From [Clostridium] celerecrescens 18A (GTDB lineage: Bacteria; Bacillota; Clostridia; Lachnospirales; Lachnospiraceae): DNA of 64,000 nucleotides. The stretch lies in the NCBI RefSeq assembly GCF_002797975.1, contig NZ_PGET01000001.1, positions 2,356,001 to 2,420,000 of the forward strand, written 5' to 3'. The stretch's first letter is position 1. The number at the start of each line of letters is the position of its first letter. Position numbers and translations under genes: made by a program. Of this stretch, positions 51,458 through 63,400 are shown in pieces. The notes beneath the pieces were generated by a model. The model was not told the origin of the DNA and did no database searches. It saw only the letters and a list, made by a program, of their open reading frames with translations.

Positions 51458-54400
51458 TTAAGGAGACCTTCTGGGCGGAACAATCTCTACCTTATATTTT
51501 AACAGATATTTTGCTCTGGCATTAATTACACCGGAGTTAGAAGTTCCGTCCATATATTCTTGTACTTCAGCCTTGGTAGATCCTTCAATTGGGAAGGAGG
51601 CATCCATATACTTATCCACAAACCCATTACCTACGGCTCCAATAAAGGTAAAGTTACCGGAGGTCTGAGTTTTCAAAGTTCCGAGCACAATCGGTGCTGC
51701 AGTAACCATTGATTCTGCGTAAGGCTGTAACGAGGTCTCTGCGATATTAAATCCCGTTCCGCCGATGGCATCATCCAGGCCTTTTACGGCCAGGTATAAA
51801 TCATTCTCAGCTGTTGTTACCGCCGCACTGGCGGTCAGATTCATCAAATAAGCCGGGTCAGTTGTAATATCTGCCTCCAACGTCTTATTCTCAAATTCGC
51901 TAATCGATACTTTCGCATCATAGATACCCTTGTTTTTAATCGTATATTCCGGTGCAGTAAATAGATCCATACCTGCTGAAGAATCATTAACACTCATTAA
52001 TTTGTTCGTACTATCATAAGATCCTCTCCGACGCACGACTAAGTAAATATCTGCCGGCACTTCAACTTTTAAGATTTCCCAATCCTGTAATTCTAGAACA
52101 TAAGGGTTGGCTTCAGCTTCTACCAGGAATAAGTTCTCCGGTACCGTACTTCCCAAACGGAAATGCTCATGCTCCGCATCTGCATTCGGATTATAGGCCG
52201 AACCGCTTGTAAACTGTACCACATCTCTGCCTTTTACCGCATGATCCATATCGATCTCAAAGATCTGATTCTCCGGTATTTCCACCGCCGTCTGAATCAC
52301 ATGATCAGTTCCCCAGACCGGATTTTCTGCCGTTCCGGTATTCACAGTGGTTAAGTAGAATGTATTCTGATGACCAGCCAGTTTATCCGGAGCACTAACA
52401 ATCGTAAAGGTTCCGTCCTGATATGCCACAGACCCTTTTGCGGCCTTGTTATTCTCAAACAGAGTACCGTCAACCGTTGTCGTGCCCCTGTTTGAGATGG
52501 CACCGCCATTCTGGCCATTAAGATCATTTTCCTGATCATATGTATTGTTATTATTATAAAGGGTCACATTCGACAGAAGACTCAAAGCTCCGCCTTTTTC
52601 AACGGTTATTAAAGGTGCCTTTGCTTCACCGTTCCGGCTTACCACCGCACCGATCGGAAGATCAACACTGGTTTTCGGTTCACTGTGTCCGTCAAAGTAT
52701 ACATTCGCACTGAACTGGGCGGTTGCACCATCCCTGACATTCAGCAATACACCGGTATAGTCCTCCACATCATATTCCGCCGCTGCTCCGGCCACCGGAT
52801 CCTGAACTGCAAAATCCGGCTGTACATATCGGACAATGTTAATTTTATTGGTACTTCCAAGCATAACGGCTCCGCCTGTGCCAATATAAGACTGTCCCGT
52901 CATCTGGATATCACTGTTTACCTGAATGGTACCGACGACATAAATCGTATTTCCACCCCGGGTCTTTAATAACTCAAAAGCTCTTGCCAACGTTTTTACA
53001 GGAAACTTCGGAGTCGAACCGGCAAACCGGTCCCCCTGGTCATCGATACCGTTTGTACCGTCAATATAGACGGCCACCGGCACCTGCAGCTCCAGGATAT
53101 GCGGATACCCGCTGCGGTTTGACAGACAGAAGAAGTCTTTTACCCGCTCTTCCAGCAGGAAATAACCGGCATCATTGGCTGTTGCGTTGATTCCAACCTG
53201 ATAATGAACCATATCTCTGCCCATATACGAATCTCTCACCATAACATGGAAATTATTTTGTATTGGAGTACCATATACATCTACGGTCAGATAACGGCTG
53301 GTATCATGGTTAGCCTCTTTGGTTCCGAATCCTTCCAGGAATACACTTCCGCCAAAGTTCGTATAACGGCTGAAATGCAGGTATCCATTGCTGTATACAT
53401 CCGAACCTCCTGAAATCACTTGATCGCCTAATGCGAGATTGGAAAATTCCGTATACTCAAGAATACAGGTTCCTCCATCAAGCAGCTCAATACCAGCGCT
53501 GCTGCCTTCCATAATATCAGAATCATTCAGGTGGCCGACGATGTATTCCGGTCCATTCTTATTTTTTTCATTGAAATTATTAATAAATAGCGTTGCGGTA
53601 GGAACACCATTGCTCACACCCTCCGCACGGTAACATTGCAGCACACCGCTTCCTTTTACGGTAATCAGCGGGGACTGAGCCACTACGGCCGGCGCAACTA
53701 AGGTTGGATTAATGCTGTCACTGCTGATAGAATGGCCATCCAGATAAATACCGCTTAAAGTCAGTTTACCGCCATTGCCGATATAGAACAGACTGTCAAG
53801 CAATGTTTCATTGCTGTATCCATCATAAACGGGATCATCAGCATCATACCCTTTTGGCTGGGAATACCGTTTGAAATATACCTGCCCACGGATATTAACA
53901 GTGTCATCCGAATCCTTATAGTATCCTTCATAGTGGGAGGTTCCGTCATTATTGTAAACCTTAATATTCATCAGCTGAATATCGGATGGTTCACTGGTAC
54001 CGCCAGTAATATCCAAAGTATCTACAATATAAATCAGAACACCATTGGTTCCTGCCTGATTTCCAATCTCCTCAAAGGTACGCTTTAAAGTCTTAAACGC
54101 CTTATCCGGAGTTGTTCCATCATGACCTAGGTCATCTGACCCATTCTGCCCATCCAGATAAATTACCCTTCTCAGGCTCAATTCCAGAATGGAAGCATTG
54201 GAACTGTTGTTCACAATATCATACAATGCCTTGATCGCATCATCAAATGAATAATATTTCAGTTCTGTCTCACCTGGCACGGTACCATCCTTATATCTGA
54301 TCAATGGACGGCCATTGTAATCATTGCTGACAGAGACTTGTAATGCTGATGAAGGAACATAGGCAGCATCCGGCTGTATATACGCCGAAGTAGCATTGGC

Positions 54401-57400
54401 TGTACCATTTAAATATACTTTACCGGATATAACCGGCGAACCAGTCAGATGCAACTGCCCGAAGGATGATGGGTTACTTTCACTTGCATTGAGATAAATC
54501 GCACTTCCATACGTTGCATTGTTGCCTTTTATCTCGCCACCATCGATTGTAAGGATCCCTCGTTCGGCTACCTGGAAAGCACCGCCTTTTGAACTTAAGT
54601 TATCCACGAACCCATCTTCGGCAATATAATTGCCGCTGTTGTTGTTATTCAAAAAGACTGCGCCGCTTTCTACTGTTACACTGATCCCGGTAAGAATATT
54701 CACCAGACTGTCACCATTGCTTACCGTACTGTCTGTACTTCTGCGTCCCTGAATCGGGATATCTTTAAATGTCAGGTTATAATCCGGCTGAATCAAATAA
54801 CCGTAATATGCCCGCTCAAGCTCCGGTGTCTCAGTGCCATCGCTTTCATAAACCGGGAATCCGGTATAACGGCACATATAGGCTGTTTCCGGTAATGTCC
54901 AGACACTTTCACTGCTTGTATTAGTCGCCTTGCCGCATACGTAAATCACATAATGTTCCGTAGTTCCGTGAGTCGTTAATACCCCCACGCTCTTGGCTTT
55001 GGTAAAGCTTTTTACGGCCTGACTCGGCTTTAATCCGGTGTTCGTATCTTTCCCGTTTACCGAATCAAGATAAACTGCCTTCATCAGAATTAAGCATTGT
55101 TCTTCTTTTACCCCGCTCACATTTCCAGCAAGGTTACTGGTTCTTCCCCGATCCAGTACATACGGATTCGACCGTACATCAAAATATGGGAGATAGGAAC
55201 CAACATTTGTTACCTTATTGCCATCCGGCTCTACGACCACACTGCCTTTTCTAAAGTAGCTGGTTCCCTGATTTAAGTAAACACGGTAGGAACGTCCGGT
55301 CTGGTAAATATGGTCGCTGACTTTAATGGCACTTAAGGTTTGATATAAGTAAATACTGTCACTGATATCCGCTCCGCCTCCGCACAGTTCAAAGCCCTTC
55401 TGCATAACAAAAATCGGCGAGTATTTATTGATGGACTGCTGCCCGGTTGCATTTGTCGTATTACTGCTGATCTGACCGCCGGAGAAAATCAGTTGGGAAG
55501 TACTGTTAATGCCCTGATGGAAAATCGCACTGCCGCATCCACCTTCATTTCCACGGATAATTCCGCCGCTGATCGTCACAGCACCGTCATAATTTACAAT
55601 CGCACCTGCTGCTCCCGGATTTGTATCTCTTGAAACAACCTTGTTATTCTCGATCAGACCGCCCCTCATCTCCATACCACTGGGAGCGGAAGTAGTGCTG
55701 TGTATATAAATCGTTCCGATACGGGCACTGGTACCTTGTGCATTTGGAGCATTTAGTTCATTATTTATGATCTGCCCCGATTTCATAATCAAATTACCCG
55801 GATAAGCAGTACTGACCCCCTGAACCATTGCCGCAGAGGCAAACCAGTAATTACTGAAAGTACCGCTTGTTTGTCTTACTATATTCCGAATGGTTCCGCC
55901 GTTCATTTCAAGAGTACCGCCATAAACTTTCACACCCAATGCTGAGTAATCGCTATAGGTGGTCGTTACTGCCTTGTTGTTCTGGAATACTGCGCCTTCT
56001 CCAAGGACAGCAGTCCTTCCTCTGCCAATCATCAGCAGCTGATCATTCAGGGCTGTTGTCAATACAATACCATTGGCTGAGCCGCCGTCTATTGTGATAT
56101 CTTTAAACGTAACGGTAGAGGCGTAAACCGTACTGGTACTATCGTACAGCGTAATAAGGATACCGCCATACCCTTCATAACGGGTAACCAGCGGCTGCCA
56201 TCTATTCCCACTTAAAGAATTCGTTACGAATCCGCCGGGATCAAATGACCAGTCATCATCTTCTGCCAGTACATTAACGGTTGAAGTACAGATAATGATA
56301 TTCGCTCCGGTCGTATAATAACCGCCTCCCCGCAGCAGTTCTCTGGCACGTTTAAAGGTTTTGACCGCTGTAGATGGAGTGTTGCCAGAGTTGGCATCAT
56401 TCCCGCTGCCTGACAGATATACATTATTTTCTCCCAGGAGCACAAGGTTTGGTGACAACTCGACGATCGGCCGCATGGCTGCCATTCCGTCAGCACTGGT
56501 CTTATGGAAATATGCCAGCTGGCTTCCCGCACCCGTAAGATCCGTAATACCAACCATATCAGGCTGAACCACTGTCTTACCGGCAAAGCCTTCAACCAGA
56601 TGCAAATTATACTTTGGCGCCTGGCCGGTCGCAGCATGGGTCATGGTAATCGGTTTTATACTGTTGTTCATATAAATCAGACCCTCAACCGTACTTCTTC
56701 CATCCAGCTCAATGTATCCGTAATTATCAATTGCCCGGGCCACATAAGAGCTTGATGCATAAGGACTGTCACTGATCTTCACCAGTGCTTCCCCCTTAAG
56801 CCGCAAGATTGCGTCGGCCCCTAGATAGACTGCATCTGTATTTCCCTGAATAGACGGTGTAGAAAAGCTTCCATCATCTTTCATTCCATTTAATTCAATG
56901 ATGACTTCATTGTGATAGCTTGTAGTGGAGTCGCCGATCGTTGCTGCATAAACACCGCCGCCTTTGTTATCACAGATAGAAGCCAAATCATTTAAGGTAA
57001 TTCTTGCTGTTCCGGCCCGGTGATAGGAGGCAGTTGTTGAACGTGTTAAGTAAATTCCTGAACTTGCTGTGCTTCCATTATTAACAGTGGTGCCATTTCC
57101 GGATATTTTTGCAGTTCCGTTCATTGTCACCTGAACCGGACCGTTTGCATATATTCCGGCTCCCTGATTTCCGGAAGCAGCATCTGTGCTGCTGTAATAA
57201 TTACTGCCGCCGATCATTGCATTGTCATTTAACGTGATCTTTTGGTACCCGGTGCTTTCTGACCAGTTGCTCTGAGTATGGACCAATTGAATTCCTGAAC
57301 TGGAGTTACCGGATATTCTGGAGTCACCAAACATTTCTACATTCACCTGTGATGCCCCGTAGGAAGTACTTCCGGTCACTGTCGCTTCGGCGATCCCCAT

Positions 57401-60400
57401 ATTATTCTGTTCGATCGCTGCATGGTTTTCCATCCGAATATTAATTGGACTGCTGTTAACCTGATAAAAGTAAATACCATAGGTAGTTTTGTATATCCTG
57501 CTGTAATCTTTCATCAGAATATTAGCTGTTGATGTAGCGCTGCTGCGTCCCGTCAAATAGATTCCGTCTGTCCCGCCAGTAATCAGAGCTTTCTTTCCCA
57601 TTGAAACAGTGCTGTTTTCTGCAGCCCCCAGATAAATGCCATGGCTCATATCCGTAATCGAGGCGGATTCTTCTTCGGATCCGTCAGCTTCCATATTCAG
57701 CAAAATCCTTACATCTTTTGCACTAGAACTGTTTGTAATAATCCCACAAGTAAGACTTATAATATTCGGATTACCAGTAATTCTTGAATTATTTAACAAT
57801 TCAATCTTCGGCGATATTCCGTTGTTTACTAAGATTCCATAAAACCAATAGGATGTACCTGTGGCCGTACCATCAAGTATAATTGCCGCATGATCCTGCA
57901 TCTTTACCGATGCCGTTGTCGTACTTGTGGGGGACAGATAAACACCATAGGTAGTGGTGCTGCGATACCCTCCATAGGTAATGTTGGCCCGGTCTGACAT
58001 CGTAAGGGAAAAATTGGCACATCCGTAAATGCCATATTGCCAATTCGCACCCCCCATCGTTGCAATGCTGGCATCTTCTGTCATATCAACCGATGAATCA
58101 CTGCCGGAAAAATAGATAACGCCGCTCACGGCATTGCCGACTTCTAACCTTGCATTCCCCTTCATCTGTACGGAGGTATTAGCATAAGTGGAATAAATAA
58201 GATAGCTATTCAGCAGCGTGGACCCTGGTCCCTGCATAATAGCACTGTTTCCTTCCATAGATACGGAGACATTCGCTCCCCCCATCCATATCGCATAGCC
58301 GGAAAAGCTGGTAACCTTTTCAACCGTATTATCTGTGATAATCTTTGCCTCTCCCAGCATCGACATTTTGGCTGAACCATACAACCGGACCGTATACTGT
58401 GACTGGTTATTATACAGCTGCTTGTTCACTTCACCATTTTCACCGCTGAGTGTTACTTCACCATAAATGTCCAGTGCGCTGTAGTAATTATTCCTGATCA
58501 TCGAATCTCCGGTCAGGGTCACTAAAGTACCTGCAGAACCATAGATCACCGGGCTGTAGGAACTCTGATCAGCAAGAACGACGGTATCCGCCATACCATC
58601 AATTATCAGCCTTCCGGTTGTAAATGACACTGCATTGCTGCCATTACCTACTTTAATCATTGGCTGCCGCACAAAGGAGGCAAACCGTCGTACCTGCGGC
58701 TCATATACCTGGGTCCCGTTACGTACTTCCGCTATCGCATAATATTCATTTACATCCGTATACAGCGGATCCTCATAATTAAGCTCCCAGGATTCATTGG
58801 CATTAATATCCACCTGACCGCAAATGTATATAAATGGTGCAAAGCCTTCCCTTTCTTCCTCCGGAAGGGTACTTTCATGTAGAGCAGTCTCGTTAATCCT
58901 TTTTTGTAAAACTTCTTTTGCTTTATCAAACGTTGCAACCGCATCAGCCGGCGAAGTACCCCCATTGCTGTCATTTCCTCCGGTTCCATCACTTTTAAAT
59001 CCGGCTAAATACACGCCCTGGCCAACAATAATGACATTCGTTCTGGTGGGGTAAACTGCATCTCGAAAACCTCCCAGTACGCTTCTTCTTGGCAGCTCAC
59101 CACCACGAAAATGATCTAAATTGCCCATTGCACTCAACAATGCGGGATATGGCCGGTTTACCTGAACCGACCCGGATAGATCAGCATTAGGTTCCATCAT
59201 TGCCCGGGTAACAGCATTTCCTAATGGTTTCAGTACTACACTGCCGGACTGAAACACTTCTTTGTTTAAATCAATTGGAAAGGCACCATAAGCCGCATTA
59301 TCATCTGACGGCGCTGCAAGTTCTGTCAGGAAAGAGCTTCCTGAATTTAAAAAGATAACATCGGGATCGGCCCCTTCTTTCTTATCAGCGGTCACCTTAC
59401 TGAAATCAAAATTCTTACTGTAGGTACTGGTTGATGTATCGTCAATATAGATATTGTATACGCCCTCCACCTGTTTTGATGGAACCGGCTGCTTAAAATG
59501 TCCTTTGAAAATATCAATGTATGCATAACCGCTCAAATAGAAGTTGCTTCCCTGTACAGCCGCACTGTTCTGGATCGGGCCGGAAATATCCATCATAAAT
59601 GAGTAACCAGTTGTAATAGCAATCCCGCCTCCATAGTCCGCATAGTTATCCTTTATTTCAAATTTTCCGTCTTCCGATTCTGACAGATACACATAAGCAC
59701 TGGTACTTGACGTGTAAATACCACCGCCCCTATTGGTTGCAGTATTGTCTGTAATGGAAGAATCCTTCATATAATAACGTCCGCTGTTAATTGCAAGTGC
59801 AGCGCCATCCCCCGCCCGATTGTCAGAGATCATCATGTTCCTGAAATAAGAGTAAGAGGTTGAGCTGGAAGAATAGATACCTCCGCCCTGTGTAACCGCC
59901 TCATTGTTGCTGATCCATACATTCTCAGCATGCCAGCTGCCGCCGCTATGAGTGATCCCGCCGCCATAAGTACCGTAGCTTCCTGTATTGGTAATTTTAT
60001 TTCCGCTGATTTCAATTGCTCCCGGAGTGGTCGCCATCATATAAGTATGGGCAGACGTAACAGAAGCACCACCTATGTAAAGTCCGCCGGTACTCACTGT
60101 TGCAGAGTTATTAACAATCTTAGTTCCATCTTCCAGAGTAAGAGTCCCATATCCATAGAAGTAAATACCTCCGGTATCTCCATAGCTGCTGGCACGAGAT
60201 GATCTCGCTTCATTTTCCTCTATAATGGATTCTTTTAAGGTTAAAGCAATATCCTTTCCGGAGCTTCCGTATGCATAGATTCCTCCGCCGCGTCCGGCTC
60301 TGTTATTTGAAACCGTTGTATCTGTTATCGTAAGGGTATTGCCGCCGGCAAGATATATACCGCCGCCCTGGTTATAATTGTACACATCAGAGTCAGTAAA

Positions 60401-63400
60401 GTATTCATATCCCGTTTGATTCGCAGTTATTGAACTTCCGGTGATTGTATGACTGTTTGTACCAGCGTCAATATAGATACCTACACCTTTTACGTAACCA
60501 TAGGTCGTAAATGCACCATGGTTCCCATTCACTAACCCGGAATTCATCGCAAGCTTACCATCAGCCCCCACATAAATTCCGACTCCTAAATTAACATTCG
60601 TATAACTTTTGTATACTCCGCCGGCTTCATTATCAGATATGGCCGCATGATCAATATTCAGGCTTCCATTCGTATAAATACCGGTACCATAAGCAAAATA
60701 TGATTTATTGTTACTGATTACCGTATCTTCCTGTTCCCCGTCCCCATCACCGATGTTTACGATTGTACCGGTATCCGCAAATATACCGACCCCTTTTGAA
60801 AACAGAACGGTGCTGTTTGTGCCTGAAATTTGATAAGTCAGTATGCTGTTACCTGTGATCTTTCCCTTATTCATAATAAAGGAGGTCCCTGCATCCACAA
60901 GATAAACACCGGCGCCATATTGATAAGTCTGGTTTCCAGTAATGGTACCGCCATTCATGGTAAACCGGGCGCCGTCACTTAAAACCACACCGCCTCCGGC
61001 CTTATGAGTGGTGATTCCGGCAGTATAATAATCCGCACGGTAAGAGTTGTTCTTCTGAATAAAGCCATTGTTCATCTCAACTGTGGTACTGCTTCCGGCA
61101 GCCACCACCCCCTGCTCCCGGTTCTCAATCGAACCAGTCCAGTCCGGTTCCATTACAAAGCGGCTGCCTCCGGTAACCGTTATGTGGTTACCCAGGGTGA
61201 GATCCTTCTGATCAAAACCGGTACTCTTCAGCCGTGTTCCGTTCAGGGTAGTCTCCCCCCTTAAATTCAGAGTTCCCCCCGCCTCTACCTTAATCGTCAC
61301 ACTGTCAGTATCATCCACCATATTACGGATAAATACGTTACGTATGCTTAAAACACCGCTTCCTGTTATTTTGATTAAGTTCTTTGGAACTTCATGACGC
61401 GGTACAGTGTTTCCCTCTCCCTGACTTGCTATTTTATCAATATGAGATACGACTTCTGTCTTGACATCAGTACCTTTCGCATAGTCATAACGGGTTTCCA
61501 GCTCCCATTCCGGTTCACTGGCAGTGTCAACGGTCACAGTATTACAGATATAAATTACTTCCGGCATCGGATAGTCAGCCTCTATTTTATCTAATGCCAT
61601 ACCAGATGCATCTTGTCTGGCCTGCAGACTCTTGGCCATTTCATCCTGCCAGATCGCTCTTGCTCTGGCCCAGGTTTTCACCGGATAATCGCAGGATGCA
61701 CCGTAATTTCTGTCATCGCCATCGACACCGTCAATATAAATACCATCGAAGTAATAAACTGCATAAAGTTCAATATTCTGAGCATTTACAATACTGTCAT
61801 CCTCAACCGTATCCTGCCGCAGTGACCAGTCAATACTTGAAAGACCGCCATTTGCCACAGACCGGTTGGTACTGTGCAGCTTCATCCGGCCAAGCAGCGC
61901 CTGGCCCACGGAATCTGCTTTTGCAATCGGATCTGCATCATCGGTGATTGATGATTTCAGATCTCCGCCAGGTATCACTACGTCTACATACCGGTAAGCT
62001 ACGTTCTTATTAATACCGCCAAAGAAAATTCTTAAATCACCATCATGGATGGAATCTACACTGCATACCTGTACCGGATGATTCGCTAAATCAAGAAAAG
62101 CATTTATCTGAATGTATCCCTTTTCTTCTGTCCTTACATTCTTTTCGATAATAAGATCTCCCTCATTTACCAGGATCGTCTGAGCCTCGGTCTCATTACC
62201 GCTATTATCATACATTCCGCCAAGGTAAAGATTTTCTACTATCAAAGCCTTGTTTTCCGGTACGATGATAGCCGGCTGTGCGGTAGAATTCCATGTGCCA
62301 AGAGGAGTTATCAGGGACGCTTCGGCTGAAGCCAGGTAAAACTCTCCGCCCGGAAGCTGCTCCAGATATTGACCGGCGTTTTCATCCCCCAAATTCAGGG
62401 ATCGCATGGCTACAACAATACCATTGGACTTCTTAGCTTCCTCGGCAGCAGCTCTCCAGGTTTTAAGCGGAGCACGCGGGTTTGATCCATCATACAATAC
62501 ATCATCGCCTGCCGGATAACTCTCCCCATCGATGGTCATAGCAGCACCCGGATTCCAGTAAATAACTTTTGCTTCACCTAAAGAACGGCTTGCAATCAGA
62601 ATCTTACTGGTCAAAGTATCTTCTTCAAAGGGAAAGGACCGGGACATGATGTTATTTTCTGAACCAGTATCTCTTAACTGAGCTGCTGCCGTAGTCTCTA
62701 CCTGCAGGTTCCAGTTATCAGATCCTGCCAACGTAAAATAGCCTAAAAACTCATCCTCAGTTGCATCATCCGCATAAAGAGTTGTCACCAGTTCCTGTGA
62801 TTCTGCCTTGCCATCATCTTTTACTTCCAGAAGATATTCGCCGCCGCCACCGTCAAATCCTTCCATCAACTCTATCATTGGATCTCTCCAGGTACTGACG
62901 GACATCTTATCTACCATCAGTTCAACATTCTCTTCATCGGTATCTAAACTATAATCATCAATATGAAAGGATGTTTTTCCTGTCTCTTTTGCTTGACTGA
63001 CGGTTGAAGCCAGCGGTTGCAGCGGAAGTGTTTTCTCAATTCGTTCATTTTCTACTGCTGCCGTATGATCCGTATCTACAGCATTGGAAGGAGATGCAGT
63101 ATCTTCTTTCCACTCTATATCTTCCAGCTCACTGCGGTAATCCATTACAACACAGCCATTAATATTGACATTCTGTCCCATTTGAAGGACACCGCCCCGA
63201 ACATAAACCAGCTCTGTCTCATCAGGTTCATAAGCCGGATCTTCTGCTTCAAGCAAAGCATTCATCAATGTTAATTGTCCGCCATTTACATAAAACAACG
63301 CATCACTTTCATAAGGACGTTCCGGCCAGGAAGCTATGCGGATATTTCCTGCATTCAGCACATACAGTTCCCCGTCTGCTACCTCCATCGGATTCATTGC

